From Clostridiales bacterium (GTDB lineage: Bacteria > Bacillota > Clostridia > Christensenellales > Pumilibacteraceae), in assembly GCA_022508505.1 (NCBI GenBank), contig JAFLVC010000008.1, positions 1 to 64,000 on the forward strand: a stretch of 64,000 bases of DNA. The letters are read 5' to 3'. Positions within the stretch are counted from its first letter, which is position 1. The number at the start of each line of letters is the position of its first letter. This document shows, one piece after another, positions 43,660 to 53,000 of this stretch. Made by a program: the position numbers and the translations under genes. Below the pieces are notes generated by a model. It saw only the letters and a list, made by a program, of their open reading frames with translations, did not search any database and was not told the origin of the DNA.

Positions 43660-44505
43660 ATGAAAAGTTTATTCGCTATAGACGTAACTACGAAAGAATA
43701 CACGGGACAAGAGTTTATTCTCCGTAAGCCCGACTCGGAGCTTGCGCAAAAGGTCGATGCATCCGCCGACACTCTTGTCGCCTATGACAAAAAGAGCGGA
43801 GTTCCGCTTTGGTTTTCGATTATCGAATACATATTGCTGTTTGTCGGCACAATATGCCTGCTCGGGTTTTTAAACGGTTGCTCGGAAGTCGGATTCGACG
43901 TCGCCTACAAGAACGGCGCGGCATTTATTTATATAGGCGGCGTGTCGCTCGTTGTGTGGCTTGCAATGGCGATTTACAAAAGAGTGCACTTCAAAAAGGT
44001 TGCGAAAAGCCCCGAGGTCGCCGAGTTCTTAAATGAAGCAAACGAGCTTACCGACAAAATAAGGGAAAACTTGAACGTGCCCGAAAACAGCGCCGACGTA
44101 GACGTCATCTGCCGCCCCTTCAAAATTAAAAACGGCAAGGAAAAGCGCGGAAACATGTTCTATAATTATTTTAACTTTTCATTTTGGGTGTTCAAAGAAG
44201 AAGAAAACCTGTGCTTTTCCGACGCTTGCAGCGTGTACGGCATACCCATCTCGTCCATTACAGAGGTAGTTTTGGTAAAAAAATCGGTGATGGTGCCGCA
44301 ATGGAACAAGGACGAGCCGATAAAAGATCCGAAGTATAAAAAATTCGTCAAGACAAACAACTACGGCGCATATTTCATTAAACCGCACTATTCCGTGCGC
44401 TTCACCCATAACGACGAGGAATGGGAAGTTCTGATCCCAGCGTACGACATCGGCGTCATAACCGAGCTCACGGGCAAGTACCCCGCCCCCGAAACCTTTA
44501 ATTAA
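43660..44505 (+). CDS. Membrane protein of unknown function after the MmcQ-EVE gene
   Basis: A 281-residue protein starting two bases after the previous stop, so co-transcribed. A soluble N-terminus (1-45) is followed by two membrane helices (about 50-70 and 87-107), a charged helix and a soluble C-terminal domain (about 140-275) with a run of beta-like segments. Nothing in it matches a family I know. The tight spacing suggests a joint role with the MmcQ-EVE protein. A bidirectional terminator separates it from convergent ftsZ. Confidence 0.7.
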   Translation: MKSLFAIDVTTKEYTGQEFILRKPDSELAQKVDASADTLVAYDKKSGVPLWFSIIEYILLFVGTICLLGFLNGCSEVGFDVAYKNGAAFIYIGGVSLVVWLAMAIYKRVHFKKVAKSPEVAEFLNEANELTDKIRENLNVPENSADVDVICRPFKIKNGKEKRGNMFYNYFNFSFWVFKEEENLCFSDACSVYGIPISSITEVVLVKKSVMVPQWNKDEPIKDPKYKKFVKTNNYGAYFIKPHYSVRFTHNDEEWEVLIPAYDIGVITELTGKYPAPETFN

Positions 44506-44518
44506 TGTACATACAAAC

Positions 44519-44556
44519 AAAAACGCTCTCGGAAGTTTTTGTCCGAGAGCGTTTTT
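44519..44556. terminator. Bidirectional terminator between ftsZ and a convergent gene
   Basis: AAAACGCTCTCGGA and TCCGAGAGCGTTTTT form a near-perfect 14-bp stem with an 8-base loop; T runs lie on both strands. It serves both converging genes. Confidence 0.9.
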
Positions 44557-44562
44557 ATGTAC

Positions 44563-45780
44563 TTATTTATTGTTAAGACGCTTTAGCCAGCTGCTTTCGA
44601 TGTCGTCGTCGAGGCTGACGTAACCGCCGCGGCGCTGAGTCGGCTGTTGTTGCTGTGCCGGCTGTTGTTGATTCAAGAAAGACTGCTGAATGTGCTGCTG
44701 CGGTTGCGGCTGAATAGGCTGACGCTGAGGAGCGGGCTCGGGTTCGGGTTCGGGCCGCTGAACGGGTGCGCCTGTCCTTGCAGCGTTTGCCGCGGCGGCC
44801 GCCGCCTTGTTGAAGCCTGTCGCAATGACCGTGACCTGTATCTCGTCCTCAAGCGCGGGAACAATGCCTATGCCGAAGATTATATTGGCGTCGGGCGAGC
44901 AGATATCGCGGACGAGATCGACTGCGCGGTTGACCTCTTCCATTCTCGCGTCCTTGCCCTCTACGTTGACTATGACCTGCGTCGCGCCCTCTATCGACAC
45001 GTTGAGTATTGCGTTGTTTACGGCGCGCGTAACGGCCTCTACGGCGCGCTTTTCCCCGCTCGCTCTGCCAATGCCCATAAACGAGTCGCCGCCGTTTTTG
45101 AGAACGGTGCGAATGTCGGCGAAGTCGACGTTTATCTTGCCGGGGCACATGATGAGGTCGGTTATCGCCTGAACGCCCTGACGCAACACGTCGTCTGCGT
45201 ACTTAAACGCGTCCTGTGTCGTCATGTCCTTTGCGATTGCGGCAAGCTGCTCGTTGGGGATTATGATGAGCGAATCAACGTGCTTTCTGAGGTTCATTAT
45301 GCCGACCTCGGCGTTGCGCATGCGCTTGGTGCCCTCAAACTTGAACGGCGTCGTAACAAACGCAAGAGTCAGCTTTTCGAGGTCGTGCGCTATCTGCGCG
45401 ATCACAGGTGCGGCGCCCGTGCCGGTGCCGCCGCCCATGCCTGCTGTGATGAATATGAGGTCGTGGTCCTTGATGAGCTCCTCGATTATTTCTTTGCTCT
45501 CTTCGGCGGCACGTCTCCCTATCTCGAAGTCGGAGCCCGCGCCCTGACCTTTTGTTATCTTGGAGCCTATCTGAATGCGCGTTTTGGCCTTGGACAGCCT
45601 AAGCGCCTGACGGTCCGTGTTGATTGCCATAAATGTGTCGACACGAACTCCCGCGGAGATCATGTTGTCTACGGCGTTGCTACCGCCGCCGCCGACGCCG
45701 ATTATCATTACTTTGACCGGCGAAGCCTGATTGGAATTAGCGCCGAGCACATCGCTCATGCGCGCGTCTTCTATTGTCAT
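44563..45780 (-). CDS. ftsZ: Cell division GTPase FtsZ
   Basis: A 405-residue tubulin-like GTPase that forms the division ring. The nucleotide site is seen in GVGGGGSNAVDNM (28-40) and the tubulin signature GGGTGTG (116-122); the T7 catalytic loop is INVDFADIRTVLKNGG. The globular part ends near residue 325. A disordered Gln/Pro-rich linker (about 330-390, QPQPQQHIQQ) leads to the tail DDDIESSWLKRLNNK, which should bind FtsA though it differs from the common PxFLR form. AAAGGAGCTCGAA precedes the ATG, 22 bp after ftsA. Confidence 0.97.
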   Translation of the reverse strand: MTIEDARMSDVLGANSNQASPVKVMIIGVGGGGSNAVDNMISAGVRVDTFMAINTDRQALRLSKAKTRIQIGSKITKGQGAGSDFEIGRRAAEESKEIIEELIKDHDLIFITAGMGGGTGTGAAPVIAQIAHDLEKLTLAFVTTPFKFEGTKRMRNAEVGIMNLRKHVDSLIIIPNEQLAAIAKDMTTQDAFKYADDVLRQGVQAITDLIMCPGKINVDFADIRTVLKNGGDSFMGIGRASGEKRAVEAVTRAVNNAILNVSIEGATQVIVNVEGKDARMEEVNRAVDLVRDICSPDANIIFGIGIVPALEDEIQVTVIATGFNKAAAAAANAARTGAPVQRPEPEPEPAPQRQPIQPQPQQHIQQSFLNQQQPAQQQQPTQRRGGYVSLDDDIESSWLKRLNNK

Positions 45781-45802
45781 TTCGAGCTCCTTTTAATAAT
45801 TT

Positions 45803-46999
45803 TCAGCGGCGGGCAAACCAGCGTCTGATCCTGCCAAGCAAACCGTCATACTGCATTTCGCTACGCAAAACCATGTCGAGCAGGCCGAGCGCCGACGAGT
45901 GTTGCGGACGGTTAAAAAGCGGCTGCGTAGGCGCGACTTCTTCCACTTCGCGCTCCAAAAGCTTGGATACGCGCTGTATCGCGCCGCGAATGTGGACGAG
46001 TCCGCCGCCCGTTATCGACAGCGGCGTGAATTCCGGATAATCGTAATCGCAAATCCTGAGCGTCTTTTCGACGTACCGAGCAAACCTGTCAATCTCGCTT
46101 TCCACAATGCTGTTGGTCATTGCCACGGGATACGTTATGCGCGCCGCCTTTGTTTCGACGGCGTATTCGGTCTGCATGACGCCGAAGTCCAGCGGGTCGG
46201 GTTCAAACGCCGGATTGAGCGACAGATTGACCTTGCGTTTAAGCCGCTCGGCGTCCTCCTGCGATATTCCGAGCCCGTCGGAAAGCGCCGCGGTTATACA
46301 CTCGCCGCCCCACGGGAAGTAATATACGCGGCAGAGCCCGTCGCCCCGTCCCACGGTGAGCGTGGTGCCGAGCGCACCGACGTCGGCAAGAATGGTGCAG
46401 TTGTCGCGCTTGTAGTCGTCGAAAAGCAACATCGTTTCGGCAAGCGGCGCCGCTACGTATTCCGTTTCGGGCACGCCCGCAAAAGCCGCCGCCGAGTTTA
46501 TCAGGCGAATAAACTCGTTGCTCGCAAGAATATAAGAAATGCTCCCGCCGAGCCTCGTCGAAGTCATGCCGACGGGAACGATCAGCTTGCGGTCGTCGTC
46601 GAGAGTGTAGTATATAGGCTGAATATTGATGACCGTGTTTTCTTTGTCGTCGCTATAGAAATTGCCGCGGGCATGAAGGTCGGAAACGTCGTTTTCGGTA
46701 ATCCGCCTCTTCTTGCCGAGCGAAATGACGACGTCGTTGACCTCACAGCTCAAAAAGTCGCCGGGAACGCCGACGTAAAGCTTTTCTATCTTGCGGTGCG
46801 CGCTGCTCTCCGCCGTCGAAACCGCCTGCGCGACAGCGCCGCCCAAATCCTCGACGTCAAGCCACTCGCCGCCCACAAATCCGGCATAATCGCAAATGCC
46901 GATACCGTCGATGTTGACAGTATCGTTTATTCCGCGGCTACCGACCATGACGGTTATCTTGCTCGTGCCGAAATCTATAATTGCAAAGCTCTTGTTCAA
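45803..46999 (-). CDS. ftsA: Cell division protein FtsA
   Basis: A 398-residue actin-like protein that links FtsZ to the membrane. Actin-type motifs are present: IIDFGTSKITVMVG near the start, ILADVGALGTTLTVGRG in the middle and LSITGGGLVHIRG later; the C-terminal LLGRIRRWFARR is an amphipathic membrane-binding helix. I start at the TTG at 46999, with GAGG five bases upstream, because longer frames run through the promoter. Gene order with ftsQ and ftsZ is as in other Firmicutes. In the G-loop region the sequence is more divergent than in Bacillus FtsA but no key segment is missing. Confidence 0.93.
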   Translation of the reverse strand: MNKSFAIIDFGTSKITVMVGSRGINDTVNIDGIGICDYAGFVGGEWLDVEDLGGAVAQAVSTAESSAHRKIEKLYVGVPGDFLSCEVNDVVISLGKKRRITENDVSDLHARGNFYSDDKENTVINIQPIYYTLDDDRKLIVPVGMTSTRLGGSISYILASNEFIRLINSAAAFAGVPETEYVAAPLAETMLLFDDYKRDNCTILADVGALGTTLTVGRGDGLCRVYYFPWGGECITAALSDGLGISQEDAERLKRKVNLSLNPAFEPDPLDFGVMQTEYAVETKAARITYPVAMTNSIVESEIDRFARYVEKTLRICDYDYPEFTPLSITGGGLVHIRGAIQRVSKLLEREVEEVAPTQPLFNRPQHSSALGLLDMVLRSEMQYDGLLGRIRRWFARR

Positions 47000-47023
47000 T
47001 TTCACCTCTATTCGTCCGAAGTA

Positions 47024-47052
47024 ATTATACAATCACATATTCGCTTTGTCAA
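47024..47052 (-). promoter_or_regulatory. SigA consensus promoter of ftsA-ftsZ
   Basis: TTGACA (47052-47047), 17-bp spacer, TATAAT (47029-47024). +1 near 47017 leaves an 18-base leader with GAGG before the TTG start. Confidence 0.88.
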
Positions 47053-47088
47053 GCAGTAGCCGAAAAAATACAAATTTATCGGGTTTCC

Positions 47089-48006
47089 CTATGCGCCCAA
47101 ATAATCACGCTCGTAATCTTCGTCGGTGTAGTTCGAGTGGAAGGGTTCGTGGCTCGGTTTTTTCGAGCCGTTTTCATCTTTCAAAAATACAGTAATTTTT
47201 CCGCTCGACGGATTGATGTCGGAATCCGGAGAGGGATCGACAAACAGACTCCAACCGTAGTGAAGCAGCTCGTCCAGCTTGTCGAGAAAGTATTGTTCTT
47301 GGGCAATAATCTCTATAGCGCACCCGTCTTTGGTCTTGATGTACATGTACTGATACATTCCGTCGTTGCGCGTGAGGTCTATGCTCGCTATGCGCTGCGG
47401 CATTTGCTTGTCTTTGACGTTGACGGTGTGCATGTAGTCTATAAAAGTCTTCATCGCCATGCGGTCGAAGCCCTTGGACTTTTGAAAATAGCTCTTGGGC
47501 TTGTCCGCCGTCGTCTGCTTAGTGCGAACGGTGATAAAATCGGAAGTGGCAAAGTCTTCCGCCGTCACCTTGCGTGAAACCTTGCCGGAAGCAAAGCACC
47601 TGTAATAATCTCCGCTCGCCGACCTGTACTGAAATAGCTCGCGGTAGACTATGTAGTTTATCGACACCTTGTCCGGAAACTTTCGCTCGACGTTTATGAC
47701 TTCCGCGCCGTAGTGGTTTTCTTCGGTTATAATCTCGTCGCCCTCTTCATGCCGTTCGACGATTACGACGTCCGCGCACTTATCCTCCACTCTCTTCTTG
47801 ACTTCCGTCTCGTCCAAAAAGAACATGGAGCTGTTCTTCTCTATGCCGGACGCCGCTATGACTTTTTTGTCAAACGCCGCCGGCGAATCGACGTAGTAGC
47901 TGTATGCCTGAATGTCGCGCACAAGAAAAGTCGCGCCGCACACGATGATGACGAGCACGAGCGAAACGACTATCGATAACAACGCTATCAGTTTCTTGTT
48001 ACGCAT
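47089..48006 (-). CDS. ftsQ: Cell division protein FtsQ/DivIB
   Basis: A 305-residue single-pass membrane protein of the divisome. A short cytoplasmic basic start (MRNKK), one helix (about 6-30) and an extracytoplasmic POTRA-like domain (VIAASGIEKNSSMFFLDETEVKK, then NVERKFPDKVSINY) match FtsQ/DivIB. The C-terminal half is less conserved and ends in an acidic tail. I choose the ATG at 48006 and not 48069, since the latter would run through a perfect promoter. That promoter puts +1 on the ATG, so the transcript is predicted leaderless. It lies between murA and ftsA. Confidence 0.85.
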   Translation of the reverse strand: MRNKKLIALLSIVVSLVLVIIVCGATFLVRDIQAYSYYVDSPAAFDKKVIAASGIEKNSSMFFLDETEVKKRVEDKCADVVIVERHEEGDEIITEENHYGAEVINVERKFPDKVSINYIVYRELFQYRSASGDYYRCFASGKVSRKVTAEDFATSDFITVRTKQTTADKPKSYFQKSKGFDRMAMKTFIDYMHTVNVKDKQMPQRIASIDLTRNDGMYQYMYIKTKDGCAIEIIAQEQYFLDKLDELLHYGWSLFVDPSPDSDINPSSGKITVFLKDENGSKKPSHEPFHSNYTDEDYERDYLGA

Positions 48007-48012
48007 ATATTT

Positions 48013-48041
48013 ATTATAACAAATGCGCAAATGGTTGTCAA
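48013..48041 (-). promoter_or_regulatory. SigA consensus promoter of ftsQ, predicted leaderless start
   Basis: TTGACA (48041-48036), 17-bp spacer, TATAAT (48018-48013). With the last T at -7, +1 is 48006, the A of ATG. The six intervening bases AAATAT carry no ribosome-binding site. Confidence 0.88.
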
Positions 48042-48093
48042 TAATTAGACGCGGAAAATTGTTGTACACGCCTTTTTGTTTTGCGGCGCATAT

Positions 48094-49353
48094 TTATATA
48101 TCGACCCGCTTGATGCTTGCGCCTATGCCGGCTAACGTTTGCTCAAGATACTCGTATCCGCGGTCGATGTGCTCCACGCCGTACACCGTCGACCGCCCTT
48201 CCGCGCACAGCGCGCCGATTACGAGCGCCGCACCGCCGCGAAGATCGGACGCGTTGAGCGCCGCGCCGCTCAGCTTTTCCACGCCGTGAATGACCGCTAC
48301 CCTGTCCTTGACAGTAATCGTCGCGCCCATTTTTGCAAGCTCGGTCGTATATCCGAATCTGTTTTCAAAGAGGTTTTCGACAATGACCGAGCTTCCCCTC
48401 GCCCTCGCGAGCACTGCGCAAAGCTGAGGCTGCATATCGGTGGGAAATGCGGGATAGACGTTTGTTTCGAGCTTATGTATGGGGCGCGGGCGCTCGCTCG
48501 CGGTGAGCCGCACCGAGTTTTTATGTACGCTTATTCTCGCACCCGTTTGCTTCAGCCGCTCTGTCATGCCGAACACGTGCTCGGGGATTATTCCGTTGAC
48601 CGTAATGCTTCCGCCCGTCGCCGCGACCGCCGCAAGATACGTCCCTGCGCAAATCCTGTCCGGCATCGGTCTGTACGTACAGCCGTGAAGCTTTTTTACA
48701 CCCGTCACGCGGACGACCGAGCCGCCCGCGCCGGACACCCGTCCCCCCATGGCGTTGATGAACTGAGCGAGGTCGACTATTTCGGGCTCGCGCGCGGCGT
48801 TCACGATAACGGTCTCACCGTCGAGGAGCGCGCCCGCCATCATCAGATTTTCGGTCGCGCCGACGGAAGCGAAGTCGAGGTTGACCACGCCTGCACGCAT
48901 TTCAGAGCCGTCGCAGCAAATTACTCCGCGGTCGTCGGCTATCTTGACAGACAGCGCTTTCAATCCCGAAATATGTAAGTCTATCGGTCTCAACCCTATC
49001 TCGCACCCGCCCGGATGGCTTATGTACGCCTGCCTGCAACGCGAAAGGATTGAGCCGAGTATAAATATAGATGAGCGCAGTTTGCCCGTCAGATCGGAAT
49101 TTATGACGTTTAGCAAGACGTCGCGGCAGCAAATCGTCAAATTGTCGCCGTCGAACTCGACGCTCGCACCGAGATGGCGCATGATGTCGAGCATCGCATC
49201 AATGTCTTTTAAGTGCGGGCATTTTTCGATTCTCACCGGCTCATCGGTCAGTATACTCGCTGCTATGATCGGAAGTGTTGCGTTTTTCGCTGTCTGTACT
49301 TCGATCTCACCTATAAGCGGCTTTCCGCCGTCTATGATAAATTTTTGTTGCAT
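48094..49353 (-). CDS. murA: UDP-N-acetylglucosamine 1-carboxyvinyltransferase
   Basis: A 419-residue enzyme for the first committed step of peptidoglycan synthesis, transfer of enolpyruvate to UDP-GlcNAc. K23-N24 of the active site is seen in VQTAKNATLP, and the catalytic, fosfomycin-sensitive Cys is C117 in SHPGGCEIGLRPIDLH. Length is standard. AAGG lies six bases before the ATG, inside the 3' arm of a hairpin that may hide it. It is the first gene of a cell-wall/division group with ftsQ, ftsA and ftsZ, each with its own promoter. Confidence 0.96.
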   Translation of the reverse strand: MQQKFIIDGGKPLIGEIEVQTAKNATLPIIAASILTDEPVRIEKCPHLKDIDAMLDIMRHLGASVEFDGDNLTICCRDVLLNVINSDLTGKLRSSIFILGSILSRCRQAYISHPGGCEIGLRPIDLHISGLKALSVKIADDRGVICCDGSEMRAGVVNLDFASVGATENLMMAGALLDGETVIVNAAREPEIVDLAQFINAMGGRVSGAGGSVVRVTGVKKLHGCTYRPMPDRICAGTYLAAVAATGGSITVNGIIPEHVFGMTERLKQTGARISVHKNSVRLTASERPRPIHKLETNVYPAFPTDMQPQLCAVLARARGSSVIVENLFENRFGYTTELAKMGATITVKDRVAVIHGVEKLSGAALNASDLRGGAALVIGALCAEGRSTVYGVEHIDRGYEYLEQTLAGIGASIKRVDI

Positions 49354-49392
49354 ACGCCACCTTCTCTGTTAGTATATGTTTTTGGGTGGCGT
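49354..49392 (-). promoter_or_regulatory. Hairpin that covers the murA ribosome-binding site
   Basis: In the murA leader ACGCCACC (49392-49385) is a perfect complement of GGTGGCGT (49361-49354), which includes the Shine-Dalgarno region and touches the ATG. The loop is 23 bases. It could make murA translation sensitive to a ligand, protein or temperature. Confidence 0.55.
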
Positions 49393-49409
49393 GTGTTTAC
49401 TACTGCTAT

Positions 49410-49439
49410 ATTATAACTATTTGCTTGTCGATTGCTCAA
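49410..49439 (-). promoter_or_regulatory. SigA-type promoter of murA
   Basis: TTGAGC (49439-49434), 18-bp spacer, TATAAT (49415-49410), overlapping the 3' end of the kinase-like gene; leader about 50 bases. Confidence 0.65.
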
Positions 49440-49968
49440 CGTATTTTATAAACTCCGGCGTCTTGCTCCAATACTTAATCCCCCAATTTTCGAAGTTCCA
49501 TTCTTCCGTATAATCATTGCACTCGTAGTCTATGTAATACAAAACGCCGTCCTGCAACACGAAATTGGTCGGAAAATAATCTATATTCGTGCTTGCGGCA
49601 TACAGAAGTGCACACATCTTTTTCACTTGCTCTATGCACGACGGAGGAAGGCAATCGCCATTAACCATTTCAAAAACCGTTGCCCCGTCGATATATTCCT
49701 TTACTATACGCTCTGCGGCGACGTCGACGTCCAACATTGCGGGCATGGTAATCCCGATAGCATTCAGCCTTTTGTAGTCGTGCAGTTCGGCTTCGATCTT
49801 GTTGCCGAACGAATAATACTCGCACGGCTCGTGATGAATTTGCTTGACGACCACCTTGTTTTCACCGTCCTGCGCGAGATATGAGTAACCGCCCTTGCCT
49901 TTTCCCAACAGTTTCAAAACGGTATATTCTTTTCCGTTGACGGTAATCGGTTTGTTCACGTCGATCAT
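49417..49968 (-). CDS. Small kinase-like protein
   Basis: A 183-residue protein with a minimal protein-kinase-like fold. A Gly-rich loop LGKGKGGYSYLAQ is at about 18-30, a Lys in VVVKQI follows, and the C-terminal part has NIDYFPTNFVLQDGVLYYIDYECN, which corresponds to the catalytic loop and the metal-binding Asp (DFG position) of Rio/Bud32-like small kinases. It lacks the usual C-lobe substrate region, so it may be a compact or atypical kinase. AAGGGGACGTT precedes the ATG. A terminator of the giant coiled-coil gene sits just upstream; I found no clear promoter. Confidence 0.7.
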   Translation of the reverse strand: MIDVNKPITVNGKEYTVLKLLGKGKGGYSYLAQDGENKVVVKQIHHEPCEYYSFGNKIEAELHDYKRLNAIGITMPAMLDVDVAAERIVKEYIDGATVFEMVNGDCLPPSCIEQVKKMCALLYAASTNIDYFPTNFVLQDGVLYYIDYECNDYTEEWNFENWGIKYWSKTPEFIKYVEQSTSK

Positions 49969-49984
49969 AACGTCCCCTTAAGCA

Positions 49985-50013
49985 CAAAAAAGGACCCTGT
50001 CGGATCCTTTTTG
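49985..50013 (-). terminator. Terminator of the giant coiled-coil gene
   Basis: On the minus strand AAAAGGATCC and GGGTCCTTTT (ten positions, one G-T) with a 4-base loop end in TTTTTT, 17 bp after the stop. Confidence 0.85.
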
Positions 50014-50029
50014 TCATTATATCTTTACA

Positions 50030-53000
50030 TTATTCTTCGTCGTCAGGTCTGTTGAGACGGCCTCTGAGCTTGTTGAGAACGAGCTGGTTGGCGAGCTTTC
50101 TCACTCTGTCGGACTGGTCGTTGAGCGCTACCGTCGTAAGCTCGATGGGAAGCTCGCGGAGTATCTCGTCGACCTCTTCCTCGGTCATGCCGTCGTCGCC
50201 GAGTTGTTCGACCAACTGCTCAATGACGAGCTTGTTGGCTACCTGCTGCGCGAGCTTGTCGGCAACGTCCATAGCTTCGGTAGTCGTAGGCACGGCGTTG
50301 ATGTTGAGCGACATGCCCTCGCCGCCGAGGCTTGCTATCTCCTCATTGACCTTTGCGTCGAAGTCATCTATCGGCGCAGCCTGAACGGATATCTCTTCCG
50401 TGGGAGTGACTACTGCGTCGGAAGCCTTAGGCTTGCTCTTTTGTCCCGGTTTTCTGCCGCGCTTTGCGCCTGTCGCGCTCTTTTTTGCACCCGGTTTCGG
50501 TCCGCGTTTTGCACCGCCCGCCTTGGGTGCTGCCTTTTTGCGCGTAGCCTTGGGCTTTTGCTCGGGCTCGATAATGCCGGCTATCTCGTTGAGCTGTTCT
50601 TTCAATACAGACAGCGAGTCTGCAAGCTCGTCGGCGCTTTGAACGCCCTTATCCGCGCTCGGTCTTGCGCCTTCGCGTGCCGCAAGCGCCGTAATCTCAT
50701 CGCGCATCCGCGCTATTTCTTGAAGGATAACGCGCTCGTTGTCACCGCTCGGCTTTCCTCTGCCAAGCTCTTCACGGAGCTCGGCGAGCTCGGCGAGTAT
50801 TGTCTCATTGTCAGCCGCATTCCCGGATTGAAGCATGGTCTCGCGGAGTTTAGCGACTTCTTGCGCTACTGCATCGGACGCCGCCATTTCGGCTTTGAGG
50901 CTTTCTATCTCGTCGGACAGCTTCGAGCCCGTCGCGTTCTGGGCGATGAAGCTGTTCTGACGCTCCAACAGCTGAGCCATTTCCGACATAAAGTTGAGCG
51001 TCGTAAGGTCGGCTTCGCGCTGATTTGCAAGCTCCGCGCGGAGCGAAGCGAGCTCCTCGAGAATCTTGTTGTGAGTAGCGTCGCTGTCGAGCTTGGCCAC
51101 TTTGCCTGCGAGCTTGTCGAACAACTCTTCGCGCTTGGATATCGAGGCTTTGAGCTGCGCTATCTCGTCGGTGACCGCTTTGATGTCGTCGGACGAGCCT
51201 GTCGCGTCTATCTGATCGCGAATGGACGCTATCTCGTCGAGAATGATGTTGTTGTAGCTCTCGTAATTGGATTCGCCGGAGGCCGCGTCGTTGACGTTTG
51301 CCATACTGATTGCGAACAGCTGGTCTCTGAGCGACTGAACCTCGCTCAATATGTGCTCGTCAGCCTGTTTATCGGTCTGCGCGGCAATGCGCTTGACGTC
51401 CTCAATCTGCTCACGCAGCGATTGGAACTCGTCGCGCAGTGCGAGTATCTCGCTCATAACGCCGAGATCGGGCTCGTCCTTGAGAGTGCGAACCGTCGCC
51501 TTGATGGACGTGACGTCCTCGGCAAGACCAAACATGTTTCCGAACGACGTGACGGTGCCCTTGAGTTCGGCAAGCTCGTCGCGAAGTGCGGCAAGCTCTA
51601 CGCTCTCTCCGCGCTCTGCGGCGACGGTTGTGAGCGAACGGAGCTGTGCGATCTCGTCGCGAATCTCGTCGAGAGAATCCCCGAGCGGCGCCGATTCCGT
51701 AGCCTGAGCTTCGACCGCGCTGAGCGAACGGAGCTGTGCGATCTCGTCGCGGATTTCGCCGAGCGCTTCCGCGAGTCCGCCGACTTCGGGAGCTTGAGCC
51801 TCGACCGTCGTGAGCGAACGGAGCTGTGCAATCTCGTCGCGGATTTCGCCGAGCGTTTCCTCGAGCGGCATAACGGCGGGTTGAGCCTGCGCCATTACCT
51901 GCTCCTTAAGGTCTTTAATCTCGTCGATAAGCGCCGCGTACGACGTATCGCCGTCAGCCGTTTGCGTCGGTGCGGACAGCGCCATGTCGTGTATGGCGTT
52001 TTTGAGTTCGGCAAGCTCGGTCGCAACCGCGTCGCTTTGAGCTTGTCTCAACGCTTCGTTTTCTGCACGGAGATTATCTATCTCGGCGCGCAGTTCGGCT
52101 ATTTCGTCGCCTACCGCGGGTGCCGCCATGGTGGCAATCGCCGCCTTGACGTCCTCTATATCAACGCGGAGGTTTTCAAGGCTTTCTGCGAGCGCAACGG
52201 TTGCTTCGCCGCCTTCTACTGCTTGCTCCTCGGTTCCGTAAGCCTCGGTGGGCTCGGAATTTTCTTTTTCAAGCCTGAGGCTGTCGACCGCCGCGCCGAT
52301 TTCCTCTATTCTGTCTGCGATAGCGGTAAGATCGACGGGAGCCTGCGCCACGGCCATGCTGTCAAGCCGCGAATGAATCTCTTCGATCTGTCTGTTGAGA
52401 AGATCGATGCTTTCCGAAGGAATGCGCTCGTTGATGCCGTCGATGTCGGATTTGAGGTTGATAATCTCGTCGAGAACGACGTTGAGTTCGTTGGATGCTT
52501 GCGCAACGACCGCTTCCTCGCCGTCTGCCTCGGGATCGGGCGCAATGGTCGTTCTGCGGCTGATTGCGTCCTTGAGCTCCTCGATGCTGTCGGTGAGCGC
52601 AAGCTGTGCCGAACGGAGCTCGCCGATCTCGTCGAGAATGCTTGTAGCAAGCGCGGCGTCCTCTGCCTCTTGCGCTTCAAACTGCTCTTCGGTGGGTTGC
52701 TGCTCGGCTCCCGTGGCGCCGAGCACCTCGTCCTTGAACGCGAACACTTCGTCACGCAGCGACACAATCTCGCTGAGAACAAGGTTAAGCTCGCCGTCGG
52801 TGGGCGTCGAATTTCCTTCGCCTACAGCACCGCCCGCAATAGCTACGATGTCGTCGCGCAGTGCGCGAATCTCGTCGAGAACGGAACCGGACGAAATCGA
52901 AGCAAGCTCGTTCTTAATCGCCTCGAGCTCGCCCGAAACGTCGTTCTGATCGACAATCCTTGCCGCCTTGACGTCGTCGCGGAGCGAAAGGATTTCCTCG

